Source: Albula goreensis (lineage: Eukaryota; Chordata; Actinopteri; Albuliformes; Albulidae). Taken from it: 64,000 nt of DNA. Positions 37,216 to 43,596 of the stretch are shown here, one piece after another. The position numbers were made by a program, and so were the translations under genes. The DNA lies in the NCBI GenBank assembly GCA_022829145.1, contig CM040747.1, forward strand, positions 41,224,613-41,288,612. Direction: 5' to 3'. The notes beneath the pieces are model-generated. The model saw nothing but the letters and a program-made list of their open reading frames with translations, was not told the origin of the DNA and searched no databases. The first letter of the stretch is position 1. Each line of letters opens with the position of its first letter.

Positions 37216-40200
37216 TTTTTCTCTCCACAGGCTGGGTTGGTGTTGTTCAGTGTGTGTGTTGTTTTCAGTGCAAATACATTTGTTAGTAAATAAGAAAATT
37301 CTCAACATGAGTAAAACAACCATGTTGTTAATGAAGAGACGGATCCCATGTTCACAGTTGAAGACAGATACTTTACTTACACAGCCGGCCACGGGAACAC
37401 AAGCATGGAGCAAAATGTTCAAAGATTACATTGTGTGGTCAATATTTATACAGTTTAAGGGAATTACATTAGCATGTGATGGCTCATATATGGTAATGGG
37501 GAACCCTCCATTCTACAGACGGCAGATAACAGGTCATTAACAGGAGGCGCCATTTGGCCTTGGTTGGATGCTGCAACATCCCTTTGTAATTCTAATACAC
37601 ATTCTCAACACTGTGCTGCTCTCAAAAACTATATCCCAACAGTGTGTATTTATTGTGTGCGTGCGTGCGTGCGTGCGTGCGTGTGTGTGTGTGTGTGTGT
37701 GTGTTCTCTCCACAGGCTGGGTTGCTGTAATCTCACAGAGGGCTGCTGTGATGATCTGGCCTCAGTCCTGCGTTCTCCCCACTCAGAGCTGAGAGATCTG
37801 GAGCTCAGAGACAACGAGCTGCAGGATTCAGGAGTGAGAGCGCTCTCTGCTGGACTGGAGGACCCACTCTGTAAACTGCAGAGACTGGGGTGAGTAACAA
37901 ACACAAACCCCCCTCTTTCATGAAGGGCTCAAATGTGACTAAATATCCCACGAATATTAATAATGACTCAGGCTAAAGCTTTCTGTTCACTTTGCACAGT
38001 CAATCTGTGATGTTAAAATGTGTGTTTTTCCAACAGCAATTTCAGTGTTCATAAGGGAATAAAATACTGAATTGTTACCTTTGGAAATTATCCATTCAGT
38101 ATTACAATATTAATTACATACCTTCAATTATAGAAAACAAAGAAGTAAATGAGTCAGTCCCACTCATTAAAATAATGATAATAAGGTGTATACAACAAAT
38201 TCCACAGCCCTGTTATTTTACATTCAGATTCTGTAAGGTGTGTTTGTCCAGAGCTGGTCTCCTTCTCTCTGCAGGCTGTCAGGCTGTCGAGTCACAGAGA
38301 GAGGTTGTGATTCTCTGGCTTCAGCTCTGCGTTCAAACCCGTCACACCTGAGAGAGCTGGATCTGAGCTACAATCACCCAGGAGACTCAGGAGTGAGAGC
38401 GCTCTCTGCTGCTAAACTGGACACACTTACACTGCTGTAAGTACAGAGAGTTTCCACACTGCACCTCATAGACACACTGCTGTAAGTACAGAGAGTTTCC
38501 ACACTGCACCTCATAGACACACTGCTGTAAGTACAGAGAGTTTCCACACTGCACCTCATAGACACACTGCTAAGTACAGATAAGTTTCCACAGAGACACA
38601 GTTTCCACACTGCACCTCATAGACACACTGCTGTAAGTACAGAGAGTTTCCACACTGCACCTCATAGACACACTGCTGTAAGTACAGAGAGTTTCCACAC
38701 TGCACCTCATAGACACACTGCTGTAAGTACAGAGAGTTTCCACACTGCACCTCATAGACACACTGCTGTAAGTACAGAGAGTTTCCACACTGCACCTCAT
38801 AGACACACTGCTGTAAGTACAGAGAGTTTCCACACTGCACCTCATAGACACACTGCTGTAAGTACAGAGAGTTTCCACACTGCACCTCATAGACACACTG
38901 CTGTAAGTACAGAGAGTTTCCACACTGCACCTCATAGACACACTGCTGTAAGTACAGAGAGTTTCCACACTGCACCTCATAGACACACTGCTGTAAGTAC
39001 AGAGAGTTTCCACACTGCACCTCATAGACACACTGCTGTAGAGTTTCCACAGAGAGTTTCCACACTGTGTGTCACTCAGTCACTGTCTGTTCTGCTGTTC
39101 CTACAGTGTGGACCATGGAGGAGAGAGCAGGAACAAACCAGGACCCAGGAAATGTGAGTCTGTCAGCACTGAACACTCACTCCCTCCATTTCCTCTCCTC
39201 CCTCTCTCTTTCACATGTATTTTCAACTCTTTTTTCAGTCCCTCTCTTCACCATTCTCTCTTTCACACTCAGACATAAGTCTGTCCATACATACAGCACT
39301 GTGTGTGTGTGTTTCTCATTGTCATTGAGTTCAGTTTGTGTTTGTTTGCAGATGGTGTTTACAAACATTCACCCAGATTTAGACACATACACATAAACAC
39401 ACACAAACAACCCCACATACTCCAAACACACACATGAACACACTCACACAGAGGTGCACACACATACAAACACAACCCTGTTTCTCTCTTTCTCTCACAC
39501 ACACTCAGTCACACATAATGAGATGAATATTAATAATGATAATTAATCTCATTAATGTCTCTGGTTTGCAGATGGCTGTCAGCTCACACTGGATCCAAAC
39601 ACAGTGAACAGATACCTGTCTCTGTCTGAGGGGAACAGGAAGGTGACAAACACATGGAGAGAGCAGCCATATCCTGATCATCCAGAGAGATTTGACTGCT
39701 GGCCCCAGGTTTTGTGCAGAGAGAGTCTGTCTGGACGCTGCTGTTACTGGGAGGCTGAGTGGAGTGTGCCTGAGGGGGAGGGTTTATATAGCAGTGACAT
39801 ATAAAGGAATCAGCAGGAAAGGAGAGGGTGATGACTGTGTGTTTGGATGGAATAAAAACTCCTGGAGTCTGGCTGCTATAAACACAGATACTCTGTCTGT
39901 CACAATAATAATCAAACACACATACCTGCCCCCCCCCTTCCCCTACCGCAGAGTAGGAGTGTGTGTGATGATGATGGTAGGAGTGTGTGTGTACAGAGTA
40001 GGAGTGTGTGGACCGTCCTGGCCGGCACTCTGTCCTTCTACAGTGTCTCTGACTCTGACACACTGACCCTCCTGCACAGATTCCACACCAACTTCACTGA
40101 ACACACACCCCTCTGTGCTGGGTTTGGAGTGTATGGATCTAACACCTCAGTGTCCCTGTGCCAACTGGAGTAGAGTCTCACACACACACACACACACACA

Positions 40201-41163
40201 CACACCCTCTGTGCTGGGTTTAGAGTGTATGGATCTAACACCTCAGTGTCCCTGTGCCAACTGGAGTAGAGGTCACACACCACACACACACAGACACACA
40301 CACACACACACCCCTCTGTGCTGGGTTTGCTGGGTCTAACACCTCAGTGTCCTGTGTACTGGAGTAGAGTCTCACACACAACACACACACACATCTAACA
40401 CCTCAGTCCAGCTCACACACTCCCAAACAAATGCACACACACCACACTGTAGACACAAACACACACACACACACTGTAAAATACACACACACACACCCCT
40501 CTGTGCTGGGTTTACAGTGTGTGGGTATAACACCTCAGTGTCCATGTGCTAGCTGGAGTAGAATCTCTCACACACACACTCAATACACTTTCACACACAC
40601 ACACACACACACCATACACTGTAAAATACATGCACACACACACACACACACTCATAGTCTCAGATGTATCAACACACTCACACCTGAACTGCGACACACA
40701 AACACACTGATACACCTGCAAAAACAGAAGAAAAAGACTGTTTGCAGTTGCCATTTCCACCCACACAAACACACACACACACATACACACTCTTACACAC
40801 ACTCACCTATACATACATAGACACACACACACACCAAAAAATGCATGTTCACTCACAAATACAAACATACACACACACACATAACATGCACACACACTGA
40901 CATAAATATAAACCCAACCAAATTCTGTTTCATAGCTCATATACAAACAGTATTGTATGTATTTTTGTAACATATGTGCCTGTGGAAACACACAGATTTG
41001 TACATAGATACACTAGGTAGGAGTAGAGGTAGGAGAGAGACACAGTTTCAGATGTCTCCAGTTTACCTCAGTACAAGTTCAATCCTGTATATAACAATAT
41101 GGCTTTTTAGCAGGTTCATTTGAAGAACTATTGTGTAATCATGTTTTATTTTATTACAATAAA
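8757..41163 (+). CDS. NLRC3-like NLR receptor gene (FISNA-NACHT-LRR-B30.2), whole gene
   Basis: Twelve exons can be chained with matching phases: 8757-8889 (ATG at 8831), 9689-9799, 11742-11852, 12741-12851, 18053-18140, 19761-20001, 20738-22613, 27403-27576, 37716-37889, 38275-38436, 39107-39153 and 39572-39804. The sum of coding bases is 3387, that is 1128 residues plus stop. Order: N-terminal repeats, Pyrin/death-fold-like domain, FISNA, NACHT ATPase, helical domains, three LRRs, PRY and part of SPRY. Fish-specific NLRs of this class are thought to be cytosolic sensors or regulators of inflammatory signalling; ligand unknown. The B30.2 domain is frameshifted, so the protein is truncated or the gene is becoming a pseudogene. 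Introns are swollen by transposons. A polyadenylation signal is at 41158. Transcription is not shown by sequence alone. Confidence 0.85.
9560..9670 (+). repeat. 58-bp intronic minisatellite, cluster 1
   Basis: Two units with the phrase gagctgcagtaagaggatga, followed by ggttaactggaag and ctctgtctccatgtgct. The same unit appears at 10960-11075, 11637-11715, 12590-12735 and 13865-13995, always near the 111-bp NLR exons. Likely substrate for the unequal exchange that multiplied those exons. Confidence 0.85.
9689..9799 (+). CDS. NLR N-terminal repeat exon A (37 codons)
   Basis: Acceptor gttcacag, donor gtaagt, length 111 bp, phase 2 at both ends so copies can be added or lost without frameshift. 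The peptide includes [25 protein letters not shown] and RGDQR. It matches the modular Cys-(I/V)-S-x-K-S-x-x-S-M-(D/E) peptides that are tandemly repeated ahead of the FISNA domain in fish NLRC3-like proteins. Function of these modules is unknown. Minisatellite units with gctgcagtaagaggatgagg stand just upstream, as they do near the other two copies. Confidence 0.85.
10960..11075 (+). repeat. 58-bp intronic minisatellite, cluster 2
   Basis: Two units of the family described at 9560. The second is interrupted after ctgtgagt by the MITE at 11085. Confidence 0.85.
11085..11637. mobile_element. MITE with ~25-bp terminal inverted repeats
   Basis: Left end gaagaagacacacaggcagc and right end gctgcctgcgtgtcttcac are inverted copies with a few mismatches. 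GC-rich ends and no transposase. It sits inside a minisatellite unit, which reads ctgtgagt before it and ctgtaaga after it, a possible imperfect 8-bp target duplication as hAT elements make. The 3' half recurs at 14395-14685. Confidence 0.7.
11742..11852 (+). CDS. NLR N-terminal repeat exon B (37 codons)
   Basis: A 111-bp module, acceptor tttatttacag, phase 2-2. It encodes [25 protein letters not shown] and ends ADPR. The donor is gtaatt, weaker than that of exon A. It differs from exon C (12741-12851) at about one base, so the two are products of a very recent tandem duplication. Whether both are spliced into one transcript cannot be decided from sequence; inclusion or skipping keeps the frame. 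Confidence 0.8.
12347..12568 (+). CDS. Unrecognised 73-codon open frame, copy 1
   Basis: An open frame from a TTG (first ATG ten codons in) reads [19 protein letters not shown], then [20 protein letters not shown] and ends at a stop. The paralogue at 13648 has exactly the same length without indels. Between them 19 codons differ: about 15 replacement and 4 silent changes. Flanking intron differs at ~2 of 106 bases. No splice or start evidence; I do not recognise the peptide. It could be chance in repeated DNA. Confidence 0.3.
   Translation: MISFHYLLGMNNNDILESLSVRHGLIDAHVFGSIWFYWKTFFKICVFMSHSEYKYSFEALKRMMRNCGQNFAY
12741..12851 (+). CDS. NLR N-terminal repeat exon C (37 codons)
   Basis: Near-identical to exon B, with the only clear difference in the last codons (gatccaag versus gatccacg), and the same weak gtaatt donor. 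It sits in the second cassette of a ~1-kb tandem duplication that begins at the agatgaggtta minisatellite. Phase 2 at both ends. Confidence 0.8.
13140..13410. repeat. ~42-bp minisatellite in the cassette intron
   Basis: About six diverged units on the theme gtggccacatcttagcaa, then cgcttgggaatgagatcat. Single units occur at 12140-12260 and 13490-13560, so the array grew inside copy 2 after duplication. Confidence 0.8.
13648..13869 (+). CDS. Unrecognised 73-codon open frame, copy 2
   Basis: Paralogue of 12347-12568, same length and stop position. It reads [19 protein letters not shown] and later [19 protein letters not shown]. Same doubts apply about its being a gene. Confidence 0.3.
   Translation: MISFHYHLGMNNKNILESLSVRHGLIDAHVFGSVWFYWKTVPMICVFMANSEPKYSFEAFIRMMRNYAQCFAY
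14395..14685. mobile_element. Truncated copy of the 11085 MITE
   Basis: From gttttatttcatgcatttga to cctgcgtgtcttcaccg this repeats the right-hand half of 11085-11637 in the same orientation with ~5-10% differences. The left half is missing. Confidence 0.75.
14690..15827. other. No gene recognised (NLR intron)
   Basis: Unremarkable intronic sequence between the truncated MITE and the hAT remnant. No exon-like segment in phase with the NLR chain was found. Confidence 0.5.
15828..16705 (+). mobile_element. hAT transposon remnant (Charlie-like ends)
   Basis: Starts with the hAT-type inverted terminal caggggtcggcaaccc followed by ctgcatgcggctctttgg. Internal bases 16021-16700 align with 61440-62335 in the second copy. 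The plus strand at 16330-16640 encodes a decayed transposase end: [37 protein letters not shown] and [18 protein letters not shown], the last typical of the hAT dimerisation region. In-frame stops interrupt it. No right-hand terminal repeat is found, so it is 3'-truncated. It lies in the large NLR intron before the linker exon. Confidence 0.8.
18053..18140 (+). CDS. NLR linker exon
   Basis: Acceptor acctctttgcag, 88 bp, enters in phase 2 and leaves in phase 0 at aaaaag|gtgtga. The peptide begins [19 protein letters not shown] and ends VNPTKK. The VQQ start is the usual opening of the last N-terminal module in this receptor class, and the change to phase 0 is exactly what the death-fold exon at 19761 needs. 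The donor gtgtga is poor, so the 3' edge is less sure than the 5' edge. Confidence 0.6.
18880..19139 (+). repeat. 29-bp minisatellite, about 9 copies
   Basis: Unit cacagggtgtagggtgcagg followed by gaacacact, repeated about nine times with small changes. It is in the intron just before the death-fold exon. No spacers between units. Confidence 0.95.
19523..19760 (+). repeat. Tandem array of splice acceptors (40-bp unit)
   Basis: Six head-to-tail units, each ending in cttcatgtgtttatttcag (one tttatctcag), so AG acceptors fall at 19560, 19600, 19640, 19680, 19720 and 19760. The last is the natural acceptor of the death-fold exon. Every upstream unit after its AG reads TC(T/A) CTC TGA, so in the required phase 0 splicing there meets a stop at codon three. 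Only the terminal acceptor gives an open frame. Confidence 0.9.
19761..20001 (+). CDS. NLR Pyrin/death-fold-like domain exon
   Basis: 241 bp, phase 0 in, phase 1 out (donor gtaaga). It encodes ~80 residues rich in Leu and Lys: [18 protein letters not shown], a [14 protein letters not shown] stretch and [19 protein letters not shown]-like end (here [19 protein letters not shown]). The pattern of amphipathic helices, with LKKEELKQF early and a conserved ITLHILRKM near the end, fits the Pyrin-like death fold found in fish NLRC3-like receptors, which binds adaptor death folds. Six tandem copies of its acceptor stand directly upstream (19523-19760). Confidence 0.8.
20002..20737. other. NLR intron without recognised features
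   Basis: Short intron between death-fold and FISNA-NACHT exons. No repeat family or coding segment recognised. Confidence 0.6.
20738..22613 (+). CDS. NLR FISNA-NACHT-helical domain exon
   Basis: Acceptor cttcttctcag, phase 1 in, donor gtgagt with phase 2 out, 1876 bp, open throughout. [17 protein letters not shown] to [24 protein letters not shown]: Walker A GIAGIGKT (21025-21048, predicted residue ~337), Walker [12 protein letters not shown] (21238-21270), sensor-like [11 protein letters not shown], then the winged-helix and helical parts including [18 protein letters not shown] and closing RNCRKAK, the usual end of this exon. The domain binds and hydrolyses ATP to drive NLR oligomerisation. 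A TQTGS-type peptide is repeated three times around 22194-22300, longer than the family norm. All key ATPase residues are intact. Confidence 0.95.
22967..23560 (-). mobile_element. L1/Tx1-like LINE ORF1 remnant
   Basis: The minus strand reads [20 protein letters not shown] then [19 protein letters not shown]. The PKLCRKC phrase resembles the zinc-knuckle region of fish L1/Tx1-type ORF1 proteins, where a CCHC follows MPKLC. Frames are broken on both sides and the last His/Cys of the knuckle is shifted. Family assignment is from motif memory; no RT is seen nearby. Confidence 0.5.
23561..27402. other. NLR intron, no gene recognised
   Basis: About 3.8 kb of AT-rich sequence with no exon fitting the receptor chain and no recognised transposon protein. 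A GC-rich pocket at 24120-24200 followed by a short open stretch (24226-24507) looks foreign but matches nothing I know. Confidence 0.5.
27403..27576 (+). CDS. NLR LRR exon 1
   Basis: 174 bp (58 codons), acceptor tctttctttcag, donor gtgagt, phase 2-2. It reads [19 protein letters not shown] and then [19 protein letters not shown], two ribonuclease-inhibitor-type repeats, as in every LRR exon of this receptor class. Concave-face residues of the LRRs are the presumed ligand or partner surface. Confidence 0.93.
28705..32648 (-). mobile_element. Non-LTR retrotransposon with SGNH-esterase, endonuclease and RT
   Basis: Minus strand, 5' to 3': a hexapeptide-repeat region (32640-32236); an SGNH-hydrolase-like segment with [36 protein letters not shown] and LCDRVHRN (~32100-31780); an APE-type endonuclease with [11 protein letters not shown] and [20 protein letters not shown] (~31360-31060); RT with [20 protein letters not shown] and [13 protein letters not shown] (30364-30035), FACFIDFKK (~30010), [10 protein letters not shown] (~29735); and a C-terminal part with [20 protein letters not shown] (~28900) and [14 protein letters not shown] (~28770). 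Several frame changes, for example just after FACFIDFKK, show it is dead. Known fish LINEs of the APE class can carry an esterase. Clade (I/CR1/Rex-like) not resolved. Confidence 0.85.
32236..32645 (-). repeat. 18-bp tandem repeat, in frame with the LINE
   Basis: About 22 units of ggtgtagtgtgattggag or the variant with attaggg. On the minus strand they encode alternating TPSNHT and TPPNHT hexapeptides in one open frame that runs straight into the SGNH segment. Unit length 18 keeps the frame. Confidence 0.95.
32658..32770 (+). mobile_element. PIF/Harbinger transposase scrap
   Basis: The plus strand reads [20 protein letters not shown] then [11 protein letters not shown]. The GVLLGDxxxP...P.L.TPYP pattern is that of HARBI1-type DDE transposases around the second catalytic Asp. 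Only ~35 codons survive, ending in non-coding AT-rich sequence. Confidence 0.6.
32830..37120. other. NLR intron, no gene recognised
   Basis: About 4.3 kb without receptor exons. Two unsupported minus-strand open frames (34072-34518 and 35383-35748) have no recognised motif or start context. Short ATTT repeats lie near 34700. Confidence 0.5.
37122..37212. repeat. GT microsatellite
   Basis: About 45 uninterrupted GT units, followed by poly-T and ctctccacag. A second, mixed GCGT/GT tract lies at 37658-37704 in front of LRR exon 2. Confidence 0.98.
37215..37250 (+). pseudogene. Relic of an LRR exon 5' edge
   Basis: After the GT tract, ctctccacag|gctgggttg repeats exactly the acceptor and first nine bases of LRR exon 2 (37711-37724), then diverges. 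It looks like a partial duplicate of that exon edge, separated from the real exon by ~470 bp of unrelated, transposon-like DNA. Confidence 0.5.
37716..37889 (+). CDS. NLR LRR exon 2
   Basis: 174 bp, acceptor ctctccacag behind a long GT tract, donor gtgagt, phase 2-2. It encodes [18 protein letters not shown] and [19 protein letters not shown]. It is a complete two-repeat unit. The preceding intron (27577-37715) is ~10 kb of transposon debris. Confidence 0.92.
38275..38436 (+). CDS. NLR LRR exon 3 (last LRR)
   Basis: 162 bp, acceptor ccttctctctgcag, donor gtaagt, phase 2-2. It reads [37 protein letters not shown] and then a short end KLDTLTLL in place of the full second repeat, as is common for the final LRR exon before B30.2. 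The last bases (cacactgct) and the donor itself form the first unit of a 45-bp tandem array (38437-39045). Confidence 0.9.
38437..39045 (+). repeat. Tandem array of splice donors (45-bp unit)
   Basis: Unit gtaagtacagagagtttcca, then cactgcacctcatag and acacactgct. The first gtaagt is the donor of LRR exon 3. Perfect gtaagt copies lie at 38437, 38482, 38527, 38633, 38678, 38723, 38768, 38813, 38858, 38903, 38948 and 38993. Two degenerate units (near 38571 and 39038) lack it. In the exon's frame each donor reads CTG CTG TAA, so skipping the first one brings an immediate stop. Confidence 0.95.
39107..39153 (+). CDS. NLR linker exon before B30.2
   Basis: 47 bp, acceptor gttcctacag, donor gtgagt. 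It encodes [15 protein letters not shown], the conserved linker that joins the LRRs to the PRY-SPRY domain in fish NLRC3-like proteins. Phase 2 in and phase 1 out, matching both neighbours. Confidence 0.88.
39572..40173 (+). pseudogene. NLR PRY-SPRY (B30.2) exon, frameshifted
   Basis: Acceptor ctctggtttgcag. The first frame gives the PRY part ([19 protein letters not shown]) and the LDP and YWEAEW motifs, then stops at 39802. The domain continues in a second frame from ~39786 ([18 protein letters not shown], then [10 protein letters not shown]) to a stop at 40064, and in a third frame from ~40000 ([20 protein letters not shown] to CQLE) with a stop at 40171. So at least two frame changes have occurred: one after the YWEAEW motif, one in a gtaggagtgtgtg repeat expansion at 39950-40010. 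B30.2 normally gives ligand specificity, so the receptor lacks an intact one. Sequencing error in the repeat is a possible alternative for the second break. Confidence 0.88.
40107..40567 (+). repeat. Tandem copies of the B30.2 C-terminal segment with CA tracts
   Basis: The final coding segment (ctctgtgctgggtttggagt to actggagtagag) at ~40108-40178 is repeated at ~40207-40270, ~40314-40370 and ~40498-40562, each separated by CA repeats. Copies include the terminal stop tag. They show progressive small deletions. This is 3'-UTR amplification of coding DNA. Confidence 0.9.
40570..40960. repeat. CA-rich simple-sequence region
   Basis: Imperfect CA/ACAC tracts with interspersed unique bases, in the probable 3' UTR of the NLR gene. 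Confidence 0.85.
41158..41163 (+). terminator. Probable polyadenylation signal of the NLR gene
   Basis: AATAAA about 1 kb after the B30.2 frames, followed by AT-rich sequence. It lies before the SINE cluster. It is the first convincing signal seen downstream in the + strand, but position weight alone supports it. Confidence 0.45.
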
Positions 41164-41224
41164 ATTATATTATAAATGTTAAAGGTGTGTGTATGTCATT
41201 TTTTTGATGTAAGACATGAATATC

Positions 41225-41457
41225 ACACACAACCCCCTGAACCTAACACCAACTGTACCACAGAGAAACAGCCCTGACCGATCGAGCCTATCCCAGCATG
41301 AATTGGGCAAGGGGCAGGGAGACACTCTGGACAGATGAGCACTTCCAAAACCCAGGCAAACACATGCAAGCTCAACACAGGGACTGCTGCCCATTGTGCC
41401 TGCCCACTGAAACTGTGAGGCCACAGTGCTAACCACTGAGCCACCATGCTGCCTGCA
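41225..41457 (-). mobile_element. tRNA-derived SINE (minus strand)
   Basis: On the minus strand it begins ggcagcatggtggctcagtg, an A-box-like tRNA head, and ends with the phrase atgctgggataggctcgatc. This head and tail belong to a SINE type very common in fish. The B box is poorly preserved. Confidence 0.7.
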
Positions 41458-41554
41458 AATGGTACAGCTCAGTATATATTTCATAGTCTTGTGTCTCATT
41501 TGCAACCCTGAAATGCATCAATTAAACATGTTATTTAATCTGACAAACATATGT

Positions 41555-41690
41555 CAGTAGTGTAGTGTAATGGTTATGTTGCAGCAGGTCAAACTTAGTG
41601 ATACAGGGTTTGATTCTCAGGTAGGCACTGCTGTTGTACCCTTAAGTAAGGCATGTGACCCAGATTGCTCCAATAAACATCCATCTCAGA
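41555..41690 (+). mobile_element. tRNA-derived SINE (plus strand)
   Basis: tagtgtaatggttatgttgc (A box region) and gggtttgattctcag (B box) in tRNA spacing, followed by gttgtacccttaagtaaggc and attgctccaataaa, the usual body of a widespread fish SINE. It ends in the AT-rich block shared with 49045-49275. Confidence 0.75.
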
Positions 41691-41694
41691 AGAG

Positions 41695-41945
41695 CCTGGT
41701 CCATAGAGAAGAGGGAGGGTGCTCCTCCCCTGTTTTTGAGAGGAAAGAGGAAGAGAATAAAATAAAAATATATTTGAAATGTAATGTTGGAAGACCTCGC
41801 TGTCATTAATAAAAAATCACTTTTAAATAAATAAAACCCCTTGGGTACAATAATCTTTATTTCAACTCTGAAAAATCAAAATGCCTCAAAAGTGACCCCT
41901 GAGTCCTTCAGGTGAGGAACAACACTTCTTGTCTTTCATAGGAAC
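41695..41945. repeat. AT-rich repeat R, copy 1
   Basis: Matches 49045-49275 closely (gtttttgagaggaaagagga, taatgttggaagacctc, cttgggtacaataatc). Inverted fragments recur near 57575-57620 and 57800-57930. In the second V cassette it lies inside the hAT fragment instead of before it. Confidence 0.85.
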
Positions 41946-42344
41946 AGGGGCAGTCAGAATAACTCAATGCATTCCATTTTTTCTCTCTCAGCCTGTGATT
42001 GGCCAGTAAACATAATTTGGTGATTCAAGGGAGGTGATCATTCTGTCGCCATTTTCATTGTGTTTGTCCAACCACAGGCAAAACTTTTCTGAGAAGACTC
42101 TGACTCTGTTTCAAATCAACTGCCTACCTTTTGTCAGTGGGAATCAAAAGACGAAACTGATCGTAGATCAGTGGTTTTACTTAGAGATGCTTCAACAAGC
42201 TGTGAAAAGACACTTGTCATTTTGTCCAGTGCTGATAGGAAAAAAAGGGAGAGATTCACATAGAAAACTGACAGTGGTGTTTATTAAAACTTTGCATTGT
42301 TTGAGGTAGTTTGCCATTAATCTCCCAATTTTCTCAGATTGTCT

Positions 42345-43410
42345 TTAACTTAACCATTCTATATCAAGCAGACAGCAGAGTCACCTAAATTCAAAACGCA
42401 TATCGGCAACATTAAAAGTGAATTACGTCCTTTAGCTGTATTTCATGTTTTCTTCTAGATTCATGTTTTCTTCTAGATGCATCCATATATCTATTAGTAG
42501 TTTATATTATATAAGTATAATATTTGTGATCCATCATGATGGAGAGAGTCGATCAGAGAGTGATCTGAGACTGAATTCAGTGACTTTGCATGGAGATCGC
42601 CACACCTGTCTTAAATTTGAAATGTAATGGAGAGACCTGTCTTTATTTCTGCTATTGCTTCTGCCACACTCCAGCGAAAGGATCTCGATCTGTCAGTGTC
42701 AAACACCGTTGTGGAAGGCTGACAGCACTGAGGAAAGATGAAGAATTCAAGGTCCTCTTTTCAAAAGCCACAGAGCAAGCAGAAGCAGCTGGCATTGAGG
42801 TCCATGATGAAATACCTGGATAAGTAAGATGCAGAAAGGTACCCCAAAGATTCAAGTTCAGCTCCCAGTTTGCTACAGAGAACCACAAGCCCAGAACCTG
42901 GAGGAGCACCACCAGGGAAAGGTGTTCTTACCTTTCTAGACTCTCTCTCTCAGGAACTAGACAGAAGATGACACTCCAACAGGGTCAATCCTATCAGGTC
43001 TTCACTGTCTTACCATCTCAAGCCATTGGAACCACATGCCAAATGACAGAGCTGCTCAATCTATTACAGATGTGTGCAAGTTTTATGACATGGAGGAAGA
43101 AAATGTTCCACTCATCCTATGCTCTCCCAACCAGCACGCTGAGGTGCCTTAAAGACCATGAAGTGGACACAGTTTTCCCTGCCCTGATGAAGCTCCTCAA
43201 AACATACGGCACGTTACCGGTGAAAAGCGCTGCAGTAGAGTGCTCATTCTCTAAAGTGAAAATAATGGAGACCCAGCTCAGAAACAGATGTGGGGAAGGC
43301 AGGCTCTCAGATCTGCTGCTGCTGTCCATCGAGAGGGACGTCCCCATTGACCATGAAGAAGTCATTCACATTCACAAACACATGGCCAGAAGAAGAATTC
43401 TGCTTTGATT
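42345..43410 (+). mobile_element. hAT transposase fragment, copy A
   Basis: Plus strand at ~42715-42825 reads LTALRKDEEFKVLFSKATEQ and at 42968-43408 a second frame includes VDTVFPALMKLLKTYGTLPV, SAAVECSFSKVKIMETQLRN and LLLLSIERDVPIDHEEV. The latter is a hAT C-terminal dimerisation region of the kind in ZMYM1-like transposases (conserved ERxFS-like stretch here ECSFSKVK). Frameshifts separate the pieces and no terminal repeats were found. A near-identical copy is at 49283-50085. Confidence 0.8.
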
Positions 43411-43560
43411 TACTAACACCTTCACCATCTTAAGAAAAAACTAAGATCCTCAATGTACAGTTCATTCTCTAATATGAAGAAAATCAAGACCTGGTTCAAA
43501 AACAGATGTGGGGAAGGCAAGCTCTCAGATCTCCATTGACCATAACGAGGTCATTGGCAT

Positions 43561-43596
<36 letters not shown>

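Noticed and set aside
37231-37260. A fourth functional LRR exon
   Set aside because: Only the acceptor and about nine exon bases match; no LRR frame follows.
37090-37540. Long open frames of alternating Cys-Val or His-Thr
   Set aside because: They are translations of the GT/CA microsatellite and its flank, with no gene evidence.
38556-39065. Minus-strand repeat protein ([13 protein letters not shown]-type units) of over 150 residues
   Set aside because: It is the antisense of the 45-bp donor array; 45 is divisible by three, so the array stays open in several frames by default.
41225-41690. Possible tRNA genes
   Set aside because: A and B boxes are present, but bodies and tails are those of SINEs and the acceptor stem does not pair as in a real tRNA.
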